A DNA stretch of 64,000 nt, taken from Alphaproteobacteria bacterium UBA3002 (GTDB lineage: Bacteria; Pseudomonadota; Alphaproteobacteria; Rickettsiales; UBA3002). The stretch lies in contig DDZS01000019.1 in the NCBI GenBank assembly GCA_002346425.1, forward strand, positions 6,036 to 70,035, written 5' to 3'. Made by a program: the position numbers and the translations under genes. This document shows, piece by piece, positions 36,978-47,150 of this stretch (position 1 is the stretch's first letter; every line of letters starts with the position of its first letter). The notes beneath the pieces were generated by a model. That model did not search any database. It had not been told where the DNA came from and saw only the letters and a program-made list of their open reading frames with translations.

Positions 36978-37535
36978 ATGGCGGCTGGACTCGGCACATT
37001 TATGACGGCATTTACACTGGCGGAAGGCGCAGCAGTCTTCGCGCTGCTTGGCTATGACTATCTGACGCATCGCGACCGCGGCCTTGAAGCACATGAAACG
37101 CAACTCAGTAAAATTAACGCGGCACTCTCTCAAGATAAATTGACGATTCAGGTTGATCCTGCAGCGGCCAGTCAGCCTTGGTATGAAGCGGCGCGCGTGA
37201 TTTTGAAACAACCAGCAGGCGAAGAACCTGCATACCGGCTTCCTGCCGATCTGAAGATTCCGATGGTTGTACGTAGTTCTGGCAGCGCCGGGCATACCGA
37301 CCTGCATCTTCAGATGACAGTCAAAGAATTGCAAGATGCTGCTATGGCGGCACAGCATATGATGAATAGCGAAATGGCGGATATTCTGGCGCATGCGCCA
37401 GAGATATCGGCGACTTATGGCAAGGAGGCGCGCAACCTGGCGCAGTCCATTGCCGACACGGTGCCGTCCAGCCTGCAACTGGCTGACGCGACGGCACAGG
37501 GACGCCTTAGCGAAAACGCTCGCGTCCTGAACTAA
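36978..37535 (+). CDS. Hypothetical protein, 185 aa
   Basis: Not recognised. An N-terminal Ala/Gly-rich segment (MAAGLGTFMTAFTLAEGAAVFALLGYDYL) could be a membrane anchor; the rest is soluble and helical. An almost equally long open frame on the other strand (36969-37541) is Arg/His/Cys-rich and looks like a shadow. The stop overlaps that of hemF in CTAA (37532-37535). No clear ribosome binding site. Confidence 0.6.
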   Translation: MAAGLGTFMTAFTLAEGAAVFALLGYDYLTHRDRGLEAHETQLSKINAALSQDKLTIQVDPAAASQPWYEAARVILKQPAGEEPAYRLPADLKIPMVVRSSGSAGHTDLHLQMTVKELQDAAMAAQHMMNSEMADILAHAPEISATYGKEARNLAQSIADTVPSSLQLADATAQGRLSENARVLN

Positions 37536-38467
37536 AGCCACTCCGCGCGCGGTGGCAGCGACATCAGAATCGCCTCCGGGTTACCGCCCGTCATCAGGCC
37601 GAAGCGCGTTCCCCGATCATACAGCAAATTATATTCCGCATATTGCCCGCGATATTTCAGCAGACGCGTTTCATCTTCCGCCGTCCATGATTCCGACAGA
37701 TGCCGTGCGACAAGCGCCGGATAGATATCGCGAAACGCCTCGCCGACTTTTTGCGTGAACGCGAAGCATCCCTCCCAATCCAGCGCCGCATCGGCAGCGA
37801 CCAACATGCCAGCGCGGGTATGTTCTTTGCCTGCCCCACCTTTGCCGAACTGGCCGGGATCAACGGCAGTGGTTTCGGCGCCGAGGGAATGCAGACCTAA
37901 ATAATCATAAAAAATACCTCCCTCACCACGCGCGCGCTGGCGATGCGGGATATAAAAATATTCATCGCACCAGGCTTTGAAATGCGGATAGAAATGCGCA
38001 TCGAACGGATCGCACGCTTGTTGGAAGGCGGCATGAAAATCCGCTGTATCTTTAGCAACCGGATGGCCCATTGGGTTCAAATCGCCACCGCCGCCAAACC
38101 ATAGCCGCGCCCCGTCGCCGATGACAATCATGCGCGTATTGAAATGCGCGGCGGGAACGAAAGGCGAACGCGGATGCGCCACCAGCGAAATGCCCGCTGC
38201 CCAGTAGCGTGGATTGGTAGCGGCTCCGGGGATTTCATGACGAAACTTCTCGGAAAATTCGCCATGTACGGTCGAGATATTCACGCCGACTTTTTCAAAG
38301 ACCTCGCCTTTCATCAGCGAGATTTCGCCGCCACCGCGGCCGTCCTCTTTCTGCCAGACGGTGCGCTCGAACCTGGCGCGCTTCGGCTCCAGCGCTTCAT
38401 AGCTTGAACAAATCTGGTCACGCAAGCTGCGGAACCACGTGGTGGCGATATCCTGTTTGGTCTGCAT
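37532..38467 (-). CDS. hemF: Oxygen-dependent coproporphyrinogen III oxidase
   Basis: 311 aa. KEDGRGGGEISLMKGEVFEKVGVNISTVHG, the FNTRMIVIG strand, FGGGGDLNP and FFYIPHRQRARGEGGIFYDYL-like segment (here EYFYIPHRQRARGEGG) are signatures. It converts coproporphyrinogen III to protoporphyrinogen IX with O2, so haem is made aerobically. Its product supplies the cytochromes encoded nearby. Confidence 0.97.
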   Translation of the reverse strand: MQTKQDIATTWFRSLRDQICSSYEALEPKRARFERTVWQKEDGRGGGEISLMKGEVFEKVGVNISTVHGEFSEKFRHEIPGAATNPRYWAAGISLVAHPRSPFVPAAHFNTRMIVIGDGARLWFGGGGDLNPMGHPVAKDTADFHAAFQQACDPFDAHFYPHFKAWCDEYFYIPHRQRARGEGGIFYDYLGLHSLGAETTAVDPGQFGKGGAGKEHTRAGMLVAADAALDWEGCFAFTQKVGEAFRDIYPALVARHLSESWTAEDETRLLKYRGQYAEYNLLYDRGTRFGLMTGGNPEAILMSLPPRAEWL

Positions 38468-38511
38468 GCCGTCTGTCTAACGCATTCGCGGACAGATGCG
38501 AATGATAAAAG

Positions 38512-38976
38512 TCAAACCAGTTGCCGCAATGCTTCGCCGGTGACCATTGCCGCGCTCATCGCTAAATTCAGTGAACGACCACCGCCCGGCATGGGGATGG
38601 TCAATCGGTGTTCGACACGCTGATGCACCTCTTCCGGCACTCCGGCGCTTTCGCGTCCAAAAAGTAAAATGTCCTGAGCCGAGAAGGCGTGGGCGGTATA
38701 AGGGGTGTTACTTTTGGTAGTGAATAAGAGTAACTGTTTTGCCTCACCTGTGGCATAGCGGCAAAATTCCTCCCAGCTCGCATGTTTGCTCAGTTGCACA
38801 TTCGCCACATAATCCATGCCGACGCGTTTGATGCGCGCGTCATCTAGTGGAAAACCGCAGGGTTCGATAATGTGGAGCGCGAAACCGCTGCACGCACACA
38901 GCCGAATGATAGCGCCCAGATTCTGCGGAATATCGGGTTGATAAAGCGCAATGGCAGGCAAGGAAGACATGGGCAA
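38512..38976 (-). CDS. trmL: tRNA (cytidine34-2'-O)-methyltransferase TrmL
   Basis: 154 aa, a minimal SPOUT methyltransferase. [38 protein letters not shown] at the start and the C-terminal knot [15 protein letters not shown] ... [26 protein letters not shown] are typical. It methylates the wobble base of tRNA-Leu. Divergent from petA with about 110 bases between starts. Confidence 0.93.
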   Translation of the reverse strand: MPMSSLPAIALYQPDIPQNLGAIIRLCACSGFALHIIEPCGFPLDDARIKRVGMDYVANVQLSKHASWEEFCRYATGEAKQLLLFTTKSNTPYTAHAFSAQDILLFGRESAGVPEEVHQRVEHRLTIPMPGGGRSLNLAMSAAMVTGEALRQLV

Positions 38977-39085
38977 AGCTTTCAGTTATGCGTCAATTAC
39001 GAGGGCTACACGGATTTTTGCTTCACATTGGCAGACAAAAAATTTAAAACAAACGCAAAATAACAGGACGCAAGAAACGAAACCT

Positions 39086-39631
39086 ATGGCTACTGCACCT
39101 CAATCTTCTCATTCCCACCCGCAAGACGGTTCCAAGCGCGACTTTATTGTCCTCTCGGCAACCGCAATGGCAGGTGTTGGCGCGGCGGCGACCCTTTGGC
39201 CGTTCGTCGATAGTATGAACCCTTCCGCCGATGTACTGGCAATGGCGTCGATCGAGGTGAATCTCGCGCCGATCGCGGAGGGCCAGGAAATTAAAGTCAT
39301 GTGGCGCGGGAAGCCGGTGTTTATCCGTCACCGTACCGCGAAAGATATTGATGAAGCACGCGCCGTAGACGTGTCGACATTGGTCGATCCGCAAACGGAC
39401 GAAGAGCGCGTGAAAGAAGGCCATGAACAATGGCTGGTGATGGTCGGCGTATGTACGCATCTGGGTTGCGTACCGATCGGCAATCACTCGGGCGATTATG
39501 ATGGCTGGTTCTGCCCGTGCCACTTCTCGCATTACGATACCGCTGGCCGCATTCGCAAAGGCCCGGCTCCCAAAAACCTGATCGTCCCGGAATATGCATT
39601 CCTGGCCGACGACCGGATCAAGTTAGGATAA
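39086..39631 (+). CDS. petA: Ubiquinol-cytochrome c reductase Rieske iron-sulfur subunit
   Basis: 181 aa. The N-terminus [25 protein letters not shown] is a Tat-like anchor (KR in place of RR). The 2Fe-2S ligands are in CTHLGC and CPCHFSHYD, where Phe replaces the usual Gly. The start at 39086 is used; the longer upstream frame overlaps trmL. First gene of petABC; takes electrons from ubiquinol to cytochrome c1. Confidence 0.95.
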   Translation: MATAPQSSHSHPQDGSKRDFIVLSATAMAGVGAAATLWPFVDSMNPSADVLAMASIEVNLAPIAEGQEIKVMWRGKPVFIRHRTAKDIDEARAVDVSTLVDPQTDEERVKEGHEQWLVMVGVCTHLGCVPIGNHSGDYDGWFCPCHFSHYDTAGRIRKGPAPKNLIVPEYAFLADDRIKLG

Positions 39632-39640
39632 TTCAGGCAT

Positions 39641-41110
39641 ATGGCATTACATCACAAATCTCCGTATAAAGGTGCACTGGGCTGGCTGGACGAGCGGCTG
39701 CCGATTTTCTTTGCGATCGACAAGGTCATCGGTTCGAAACACCCGACGCCGAAAAACCTCAACTATTTCTGGAACTTCGGTTCATTGGCGGGTCTGTGTC
39801 TGGTGATTCAGATTTTAACCGGGCTTTTTCTCGCGATGCATTACACCGCGCATGTGAATAGCGCGTTCAATTCGGTCGAGCATATCATGCGCGACGTGAA
39901 TTTCGGCTGGCTGATCCGCTACATGCATGCGGTTGGCGCGTCGATGTTCTTTATTGTGGTCTATATCCATATTTTTCGCGGGCTCTATTACGGGTCCTAT
40001 AAATCGCCGCGTGAAGTGCTATGGGCGCTTGGGGTGATCATCCTACTGTTGATGATGGCCACCGCTTTCATGGGCTACGTCTTGCCTTGGGGGCAAATGA
40101 GCTTCTGGGGTGCGACGGTGATTACCAACCTCTTTTCAGCGCTGCCGCTGGTCGGCGAGCCCATCGTAAACTGGTTGTGGGGCGGCTTCTCGGTCGATAA
40201 CCCGACGCTCAACCGCTTCTTCGCGCTGCACTTCCTGATGCCATTTGTCATCGTCGGCGTGGTGATTTTACATATTCTTGCATTGAATGCGTTTGGATCG
40301 AACAATCCGAAAGGGATTGACGTAAAGGGTCCGCAGGATGTGATTCCGTTCCACCCCTACTATTCAATCAAAGACATGTTCGGAATCGGCGTATTCTTGC
40401 TGGTATTTGCGGGCTTCCTGTTTTTCGCACCGAATTATCTGGGCCACCCAGATAACTATATCGAAGCGAATCCGCTGGTAACGCCCTCGCATATCGTGCC
40501 GGAATGGTATTTCTTGCCCTTCTATGCGATCCTGCGTGCGATTACTTTCCAGATTCCGCTTTATCTGATTGGAATTCCGTTGATGCTGGTGGGCATTATT
40601 GCCTGGAAACCGGCATTGCTCGGTAAATGCCAGACCTGCGTAGCGCCGCTGCAAAAACTGGGTACCACCGTGATTTCCTCTGCGATCATGCTGGGTGCCT
40701 TGCTGACGCTGGTCGGCCTGGCCGGTGTTGCCATCGACTCAAAATTAGGTGGCGTGCTTGCCATGTTCGGTGCGATTGCGGTGTTGTTTGCGATTCCGTG
40801 GCTGGATACCTCGCCGGTGCGCAGTACCAATTACCGTCCGCTCTATCGCTGGTTCTTCTGGATCTTCGCGGTGAATTCGGTGATTCTGGGCTATGCAGGT
40901 TCGCAGCCTGCCGATTGGGGCGTGTTGATCGACTTCCCGGATGGGATTAACCTGCATAACATTCCTGATATTACGATCACCTTGCTCGCGACCATTTATT
41001 ACTTCGCGCATTTTCTGATCGTGCTGCCGGTCGTGGGTAAAATTGAGAAACCATTGCCGCTGCCAGAGAGTATTTCATCTCCCGTGCTGAAAGGAGCAAG
41101 CCATGCGTAA
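39641..41110 (+). CDS. petB: Cytochrome b of the bc1 complex, with an internal insertion
   Basis: 489 aa, longer than the usual roughly 400-440. Haem ligands His96/His110 and His197/His211 (14-residue spacing) and the PEWY motif (residues 287-290) are intact. Between ILRAI (301) and [12 protein letters not shown] (from 367) lie about 65 residues with two hydrophobic segments around a polar loop [12 protein letters not shown] containing CxxC; in common homologues this gap is roughly 1-30 residues. The frame is continuous. It ends 8 nt inside petC. Confidence 0.97.
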   Translation: MALHHKSPYKGALGWLDERLPIFFAIDKVIGSKHPTPKNLNYFWNFGSLAGLCLVIQILTGLFLAMHYTAHVNSAFNSVEHIMRDVNFGWLIRYMHAVGASMFFIVVYIHIFRGLYYGSYKSPREVLWALGVIILLLMMATAFMGYVLPWGQMSFWGATVITNLFSALPLVGEPIVNWLWGGFSVDNPTLNRFFALHFLMPFVIVGVVILHILALNAFGSNNPKGIDVKGPQDVIPFHPYYSIKDMFGIGVFLLVFAGFLFFAPNYLGHPDNYIEANPLVTPSHIVPEWYFLPFYAILRAITFQIPLYLIGIPLMLVGIIAWKPALLGKCQTCVAPLQKLGTTVISSAIMLGALLTLVGLAGVAIDSKLGGVLAMFGAIAVLFAIPWLDTSPVRSTNYRPLYRWFFWIFAVNSVILGYAGSQPADWGVLIDFPDGINLHNIPDITITLLATIYYFAHFLIVLPVVGKIEKPLPLPESISSPVLKGASHA

Positions 41111-41870
41111 GCTACTCCTGAGCATTTTATTCGCGTTTGGTCTGACAGTGGCAGCACATGCCGCGGGCGATCAGAAACACCCTAAACATGTGGACTGGGA
41201 ATTCGACGGTATCTTTGGCACGGTAAATGAACAAGCCGCGCAACGTGGATTGCAGATTTACCGCGAAGTCTGCGCGAATTGTCACGGGCTAAGCCGCGTT
41301 CCGTTCCGCGAGCTAACCAAAATCGGCTTCAGTGAAAACGAAATCAAGGTTATGGCAGCGGAATATACTTTCCGTGATGGACCCAATGATGATGGCGAGA
41401 TGTTCGACCGTCCTGGTTTGCCGACCGATAAATTCCCGTCACCTTTCCCCAATGAGAAAGCCGCACGGGCAGCGAATAACGGTGCTTATCCTCCGGATTT
41501 GAGCCTGATGACAAAAGCGCGCCCGAATGGGGCGAACTATGTCTATTCGTTGATGACGGGGTATGATGAAGAATTGCCGGAAGATTCGCATATCCAGATC
41601 ATGCCGGGCTCGTATTACAATCCGTATTTCCCGGGTGGTGTCATTGGTATGCCGCCGCAGTTACAGCCGGATCTGGTGACCTATCAGGATGGTACCGAAG
41701 CGACCAAAGAACAGTTAGCCTATGACATTGTGAATTTCCTGCAATGGGCTGCAGAGCCGGAAATGGAAACGCGTAAGGAGATGGGCATTCGTGTGGTGCT
41801 CTTCCTACTCATTTTCACCGGCTTGTTCTTTGTCGCAATGAAACGCGTCTGGGCTAGCGTAAAGAAATAG
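41103..41870 (+). CDS. petC: Cytochrome c1 of the bc1 complex
   Basis: 255 aa. Signal peptide [20 protein letters not shown], haem motif CANCH near residue 58 followed by [10 protein letters not shown], the [18 protein letters not shown] stretch, the axial Met probably in VIGMPPQL, and a C-terminal anchor helix. Its haem must be attached in the periplasm, presumably by the Ccs proteins encoded at 27.8-31.2 kb. It overlaps petB by 8 nt. Confidence 0.97.
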   Translation: MRKLLLSILFAFGLTVAAHAAGDQKHPKHVDWEFDGIFGTVNEQAAQRGLQIYREVCANCHGLSRVPFRELTKIGFSENEIKVMAAEYTFRDGPNDDGEMFDRPGLPTDKFPSPFPNEKAARAANNGAYPPDLSLMTKARPNGANYVYSLMTGYDEELPEDSHIQIMPGSYYNPYFPGGVIGMPPQLQPDLVTYQDGTEATKEQLAYDIVNFLQWAAEPEMETRKEMGIRVVLFLLIFTGLFFVAMKRVWASVKK

Positions 41871-41940
41871 GATTTGAAGTTAGGCGCGGCTGCACAGCAA
41901 TGCATATGAAGGACGATACTCCGATGCATTCCGGTTACTT

Positions 41941-42726
41941 ATGCTAGACGCCCTGTTTCTCGGGATTCTCGAAGGACTCACCGAATTTCTGCCGATTTCT
42001 TCGACCGGGCATTTGATTCTGGCGATCGACATGCTGCGGTTAAGTACACCGCCCGGCCATGTATTCGAAATCGTGATTCAGCTTGGTGCAATCCTCGCCA
42101 TTTGCTGGCATTACCGCCTACGATTGACGCAGGCGGTGGTGCACGCGCCGCACGACCCTATCCAGCGGCTCTTTATTCTGAACATCGTGATTGGCTTTTT
42201 GCCCGCGGCGGTGCTTGGAGTATTACTCCATTCCTTCATTAAATCCATGTTGTTTAACCCGATGGTGGTGGCCTGCATGTTGATCATCGGTGGCATTGCC
42301 ATCTTGCTGATCGAACGCTATCGCCCGGCGCCCGTAGTGCATGCGCCGGAAGAAATGAGCTGGAAAAAAGCCCTACAAATTGGCTTTTGTCAGGCACTGG
42401 CGATGATCCCCGGCACGTCGCGTTCCGGCGCAACGATCATGGGCGCTATGTTACTGAAAGTGGATCGCAAAACCGCGACCGAATTTTCGTTTTTTTTAGC
42501 CATCCCCACTATGCTTGGCGCGACGGTCTATGACAGCTACAAAAATTGGGGCCTACTCAATGACGAGGCGTTGGGAATGATTGCGGTTGGCTTTATCGCT
42601 GCCTTTATCGCGGCCCTTATCGTGGTGCGCAGCATTCTGGCGTTTATTACCAAGCACGGCTTCGTACCTTTCGCTTGGTATCGCATTGCCTTAGGCAGCC
42701 TGATGCTAGCGCTGCTTCTGGCGTAA
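41941..42726 (+). CDS. uppP: Undecaprenyl-diphosphatase UppP (BacA)
   Basis: 261 aa, multi-pass. The two catalytic motifs are EGLTEFLPISSTGHL (near residue 15) and PGTSRSGATIMGAM (near 155). It recycles the undecaprenyl carrier used by peptidoglycan and polysaccharide synthesis. The 3' end overlaps the convergent murJ by 21 bases. Confidence 0.96.
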   Translation: MLDALFLGILEGLTEFLPISSTGHLILAIDMLRLSTPPGHVFEIVIQLGAILAICWHYRLRLTQAVVHAPHDPIQRLFILNIVIGFLPAAVLGVLLHSFIKSMLFNPMVVACMLIIGGIAILLIERYRPAPVVHAPEEMSWKKALQIGFCQALAMIPGTSRSGATIMGAMLLKVDRKTATEFSFFLAIPTMLGATVYDSYKNWGLLNDEALGMIAVGFIAAFIAALIVVRSILAFITKHGFVPFAWYRIALGSLMLALLLA

Positions 42727-44253
42727 CAGCAGTTTCATATCGGCCGGGTCGATCACCCGCAGCAGCACACAGCCAAGAATAAAACTGATCAGGCCAGCGC
42801 TGATTAACAGGGTCAGGCCAATAATCTCTTCCTGCGTATCGCCTTCCAGCCATGGCGCTAAAGGTTTCAAACAGAGTGCTAAGACCCCGCCCATCACTAA
42901 GACATTCAGTAGCTGTTTTCCTAAATGCCGCCAGAGTGCGGGTGTAGGTTGAAACTGACCGCGTCGATGCAGAATCACCGCCATCGCGGCCACATTCACC
43001 CAACTGGCGACCGAGGTTGCCATGGCCAGCCCCACATGCTCGAAATACTGCATGAGTATCAGGTTGAGCCCTAAATTGATGCCAACGCAAACCAGCGCGA
43101 TTTTGAACGGAGTTTTGGTATCTTCTGCAGCGAAAAATCCCGGGGCAAAGACTTTCACTAACAGAAACGCAGGTAGTCCGGCAGAATAGGCCATGAGTGC
43201 AGTATAAGTCGCCACGCGATCCTGCGGTGAAAACGCCCCATGTTCGTATAATACGCGCACCAGCGCCTCCGGAATAAGCATCAGTGCCACCGCACATGGA
43301 AGGCCCAACAATAACACCAGCTCAATCGCACGATTTAAACTATGTGCAGCTCCGGCCTGATTCCCTGCTTTGATTTGTTTCGAGAGGCTGGGTAATAACG
43401 CAGTGCCAACGGCCACGCCAATCACCCCAATCGGTAACTCATTCAGACGATCGGCATAATAGAGGTAGGAAACGCCTTCTGGAAACAGCGAAGCAAGCAC
43501 TACATCGACCAGCAGATTTACCTGAGCAACGCCGGCTCCTAATGCGGCGGGGGCCATGATCCACATTAGCTTTTTGACCGGCGGCGTCAGGCGAGGCAGG
43601 CGCAAAGTGGGCAACGCATCGGCACGATGGGCGAACCAGAGTAGCCATGCCAGCTGAATAAACCCCGCAGCAAACACACCCCAGGACAGCCCGAAGGCTA
43701 CCGCTTCCGGCTCGCCTTTAGTCAAGAGGACGGCTGCGATCAGGCTGAAATTGAGCAAGACCGGCGCCATGGAGGCCGCAACGAATCGGCCCAAAGACTG
43801 GAGAATGCCCGCTAAGAGTGATACAAGTGAGATTGTCAGGATATAGGGAAAACAAATCCGCGCCAGTTCGACGGTCAGGGCATATTTATCGGCGTCTTCG
43901 CTGAAACCGGGTGCAAAAAAGCGTAAGAACACAGGCATAAACACTAAAAACAGTGCATTTAGTACTAAAAGCACCGCTAAAAGTACCGATAATGCTTGAG
44001 ATGCGAATGAAATAGCCTCTTTATGACCTTCGGTCTCAAGTTTTCCGGCAAATTGCGGAACAAATGCCGCGTTGAATGCGCCTTCAGCAAAGAGGCGGCG
44101 GAAAAAATTGGGCAATTTAAATGCGACGAAAAAGGCATCCGAAAACCAGCTTGCCCCGAGCGTCGACGCAATAAGAATATCGCGGACGAAACCGAAGATG
44201 CGCGAGAGCAAGGTGCACAGACCGATAATGGCGCTGGATCGCAGTAATGACAT
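42706..44253 (-). CDS. murJ: Lipid II flippase MurJ
   Basis: 515 aa with about 14 membrane segments. SRIFGFVRDILIASTLGASWFSDAFFVAFKLPNFFRRLFAEGAFNAAFVP is the diagnostic N-terminal region, containing the essential Arg residues. It flips lipid II across the inner membrane. I use the ATG at 44253; the open frame continues upstream into the antiporter gene, but those residues are an antisense artefact. Confidence 0.96.
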   Translation of the reverse strand: MSLLRSSAIIGLCTLLSRIFGFVRDILIASTLGASWFSDAFFVAFKLPNFFRRLFAEGAFNAAFVPQFAGKLETEGHKEAISFASQALSVLLAVLLVLNALFLVFMPVFLRFFAPGFSEDADKYALTVELARICFPYILTISLVSLLAGILQSLGRFVAASMAPVLLNFSLIAAVLLTKGEPEAVAFGLSWGVFAAGFIQLAWLLWFAHRADALPTLRLPRLTPPVKKLMWIMAPAALGAGVAQVNLLVDVVLASLFPEGVSYLYYADRLNELPIGVIGVAVGTALLPSLSKQIKAGNQAGAAHSLNRAIELVLLLGLPCAVALMLIPEALVRVLYEHGAFSPQDRVATYTALMAYSAGLPAFLLVKVFAPGFFAAEDTKTPFKIALVCVGINLGLNLILMQYFEHVGLAMATSVASWVNVAAMAVILHRRGQFQPTPALWRHLGKQLLNVLVMGGVLALCLKPLAPWLEGDTQEEIIGLTLLISAGLISFILGCVLLRVIDPADMKLLLRQKQR

Positions 44254-44338
44254 ACCCGGCCTATAGCAGGGTCTCTGGCCTGTGTCATCTGTCCCGAGTT
44301 TCGTTGACTTGCGCCCAGCACTCACGCATAAGGAAGGC

Positions 44339-45292
44339 ATGCTGATAGCATTACATATTATTGGTGGCCTATTGTTACTGGTAGCCGGTGGCGAGGGGCT
44401 GGTACGTGGCTCTGTCTCGATTGCCAAAAAAATGGGGATACCGGTGATTATCATCGGCTTGACCATTGTGTCGCTGGGGACTTCAGCCCCGGAAATGGTC
44501 ATCAGCGTCTTATCGACCCTGGATGGTAAACCCGACATTGCGATTGGTAATGTGATCGGCAGTAACATTGCCAATATTTTGTTGATCTTAGGGTTAACCG
44601 CACTGATTTATCCCGTCACAACCGACCCGGACATTATCAAGCGCGATGGCATATTGATGGTGCTTGCCACGATTATCATGGTGATTTTTGCCGAGGGCGG
44701 CATCATCGGTCGATTCGAAGGCATGATTCTACTAGCGATTACCGCGGGCTATCTGTTCAGCCTGTTTCGCCGCTCACGGCAATCCAATTCACAGGATGTG
44801 GTCGAAGAATTCGAAGAAGAAACCGCGTTTGAATATGAATGGCTGACCTCAATCATCCTGATTGTCGGAGGGATGGCAGCGCTGATTATCGGGGCGGAAT
44901 TTATGGTAAACGGGGCCAGTGAATTAGCCCGTATCTATGGCGCAAGTGAAGGCGTTATCGGCGTGACGATTGTTGCGATCGGCACTTCAGCACCCGAGCT
45001 GATGACGTGTTTAGTCGCCGCTTACCGCAAACATTCGGATATTGCAGTGGGGAATGTGGTGGGCAGTAACTTCTTTAACATCACAGCGGTATTAGGGGTG
45101 GCTTCGACGACAGCGCCCATGACCGTGAGTCAGGAATTCTTACAAGTAGATATTTGGGTCATGGTTGTGGCTTCGACTCTGCTGGTGCCACTTATGCTCA
45201 GCGATAAAAAGGTCACCCGCACCGAAGGCGGCATCATGGTGTTCTGGTATGTGGCCTATCTGATTTACCAATATATGAAAGTGACTGGTTAA
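44339..45292 (+). CDS. Calcium/sodium antiporter (YrbG/CaxA family)
   Basis: 317 aa, ten or so membrane segments with two inverted alpha repeats: GLTIVSLGTSAPEMVIS ... GNVIGSNIANI and GVTIVAIGTSAPELMTCL ... GNVVGSNFFNI. The ATG at 44339 follows AAGGAAG; an earlier in-frame TTG- or ATG-led extension lacks family likeness. The stop overlaps the secF start by one base. Confidence 0.92.
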   Translation: MLIALHIIGGLLLLVAGGEGLVRGSVSIAKKMGIPVIIIGLTIVSLGTSAPEMVISVLSTLDGKPDIAIGNVIGSNIANILLILGLTALIYPVTTDPDIIKRDGILMVLATIIMVIFAEGGIIGRFEGMILLAITAGYLFSLFRRSRQSNSQDVVEEFEEETAFEYEWLTSIILIVGGMAALIIGAEFMVNGASELARIYGASEGVIGVTIVAIGTSAPELMTCLVAAYRKHSDIAVGNVVGSNFFNITAVLGVASTTAPMTVSQEFLQVDIWVMVVASTLLVPLMLSDKKVTRTEGGIMVFWYVAYLIYQYMKVTG

Positions 45293-46227
45293 TGCTTCCA
45301 TTAAAATTGATTCCCGATGATACGCATATCCACTTTATCGCGCGCCGTTGGCTAGGGTTTGCGATTTCGCTGCTGATGATCGTTCTAACCATCGGTACGG
45401 TTGCAACGCGAGGCTTAAATCTAGGCATCGACTTTTCTGGTGGCATTCTGCTGGAAGTACGCGTCGAGGAAAGCGTGGATCTGGCCGACATGCGCCAGCT
45501 GTTTTCGGATACTTCGCGCTGGGGCGAGGTGTCGTTGCAGGATATTGGTGACAATGGCGATGTAATGATTCGCGTGCAAACCGCGGAGGATGAGGAACAA
45601 TCGGAACGCGTGGCTGCGATTAAGCAGGTATTAAACGAGGCCTATCCCGATATTAGCTACCGCAAAATTGATTATGTTGGGCCGACCGTTGGTCGCGAAT
45701 TGGTTGAATCCGGTATTATGGCGCTGGTAATCGCCATGGGGGCGATGATGCTCTACATCTGGTTCCGCTTTGAATGGCAATTTGGTTTAGGCGGCATCAT
45801 TGCATTGATTCATGACGCGATTGTCATGCTAGGATTTTATGCCTTAACCGGATTTGATTTCGGCCTGACTTCTATTGCCGCGATACTGACCGTCATTGGC
45901 TATTCGATCAATGACTCGGTGGTAATCTACGACCGGATTCGCGAAAACATGCGTCGGTATAAGAAAAAACCGGTGATCGAATTGCTTGATATCAGCATCA
46001 ACCAAACCTTGTCGCGGACCATTGTCACGGCCTTTACCACCGTGCTCGCAGCCTTGGCGCTAGCCATTTTCGGTGGCGAAGTGTTGCGTGGTTTCAGCTA
46101 TGCATTGGTCGTCGGCGTGATCGTTGGGACCTATTCGTCGATCTTTATTTCCGCGCCGATTTTAATGTATTTCGGCCTGCGTAGCGACAGCTTTGCAGTG
46201 GAAGAGCAGGACGCGGCGACCGCCTGA
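45292..46227 (+). CDS. secF: Protein translocase subunit SecF
   Basis: 311 aa. NLGIDFSGGILLEV is the first periplasmic-domain motif; YVGPTVGRELVESG and TVIGYSINDSVVIYDRIREN are the membrane-domain hallmarks. SecF with SecD uses the proton motive force to help protein export. SecD is normally encoded just before secF; here the upstream gene is an antiporter, and no secD lies in the window. Coupled to both neighbours (TAATG, TGATG). Confidence 0.95.
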   Translation: MLPLKLIPDDTHIHFIARRWLGFAISLLMIVLTIGTVATRGLNLGIDFSGGILLEVRVEESVDLADMRQLFSDTSRWGEVSLQDIGDNGDVMIRVQTAEDEEQSERVAAIKQVLNEAYPDISYRKIDYVGPTVGRELVESGIMALVIAMGAMMLYIWFRFEWQFGLGGIIALIHDAIVMLGFYALTGFDFGLTSIAAILTVIGYSINDSVVIYDRIRENMRRYKKKPVIELLDISINQTLSRTIVTAFTTVLAALALAIFGGEVLRGFSYALVVGVIVGTYSSIFISAPILMYFGLRSDSFAVEEQDAATA

Positions 46228-47150
46228 TGCACCTGCTGCGTGATTACCGCGAACTGCCGGGTAACGCGCGTCACGCCGTCTTGGCTATCGGCAATTTCGA
46301 TGGCTTGCATCGCGGGCATGCGCAAGTGCTACGGCATCTAAAAGAAAAAGCCCTCCAGTACCAAGCGCCAGCAATGGTGATGAGTTTTGAGCCGTTACCA
46401 CGCCAGTATTTTCGTCCAGAAAAACCGAATCTACGTATTCTGCCGCTGCATGAAAAATTGCGGCGTTTGCGCGATGAATTTGCCGTAGATGTGTGCCTGC
46501 TGCAGCGTTTTACTGCCGAATTTGCTAACCTGAGCGCCACAGCTTTTATGCAGCATGTGTTAGAAGAGGGGTTAAGCGCACGCTATGTGATCACGGGTGA
46601 AGAATTCCGCTTCGGTAAGGACCGGGTGGGCGATGTGGCGCTACTTCAGGAATGGTCCCAAGACAAAACGCATCTGGATTGTGAAGCGCTCCCCCTTACC
46701 AGCGATGGCGAGAAAATTAGCTCCACCCGCGTGCGTGAAGCATTGTTACGCGGTGATATGCCCACGGTCGAGCATCTTTTGGGATACCCATATTATTGGT
46801 CGCGTCGGGTGGTGCATGGCAACAAGCGCGGCGTGGGCGCACCCACCGCGAATCTGTTGCCGCCGCCTACCTTGTTGCCCCGCCGCGGCGTCTATGCCAT
46901 GCGTATCTGGGTGGACGAAACCCCCTATGCAGGGGTGGGTAATTTCGGGATTCAACCCAGCTTTGCCGAACAACAGGAGCGCTTGGAAGTGCATTTATTC
47001 GAATATCAGGGCGATCTGTATAGCAAGCGCATTACCGTTGAGTGGAAAGCCTTCTTGCGCGATGAACAGGCTTTCGCTACGACCGAGGCATTACGCGCGC
47101 AGATTGCAAAAGACAGCGCGCAAGCAAAGGAGATTGTCCATGCGAAGTAA
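46227..47150 (+). CDS. ribF: Bifunctional riboflavin kinase / FAD synthetase
   Basis: 307 aa. The N-terminal adenylyltransferase domain has AIGNFDGLHRGHAQVL and EGLSARYVITGEEFRFGKDRVGDV; the C-terminal flavokinase domain has VVHGNKRGVGAPTANL. It makes FMN and FAD, the latter used by MnmG here. It overlaps lspA by 11 nt; ribF-lspA is a usual pair. Confidence 0.96.
   Translation: MHLLRDYRELPGNARHAVLAIGNFDGLHRGHAQVLRHLKEKALQYQAPAMVMSFEPLPRQYFRPEKPNLRILPLHEKLRRLRDEFAVDVCLLQRFTAEFANLSATAFMQHVLEEGLSARYVITGEEFRFGKDRVGDVALLQEWSQDKTHLDCEALPLTSDGEKISSTRVREALLRGDMPTVEHLLGYPYYWSRRVVHGNKRGVGAPTANLLPPPTLLPRRGVYAMRIWVDETPYAGVGNFGIQPSFAEQQERLEVHLFEYQGDLYSKRITVEWKAFLRDEQAFATTEALRAQIAKDSAQAKEIVHAK

Noticed and set aside
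36969..37541. 190-codon open frame on - opposite the 185-aa gene
   Set aside because: Rich in Arg, His and Cys without a coherent fold; the + frame has normal protein composition and a plausible start.
44254..44574. 107-residue N-terminal extension of murJ
   Set aside because: Antisense to the antiporter gene; MurJ homologues start at the MSLLRSS-like N-terminus.
46597..47139. Long N-terminal extension of lspA
   Set aside because: Runs inside ribF in another frame; lspA has its own ribosome binding site before 47140.
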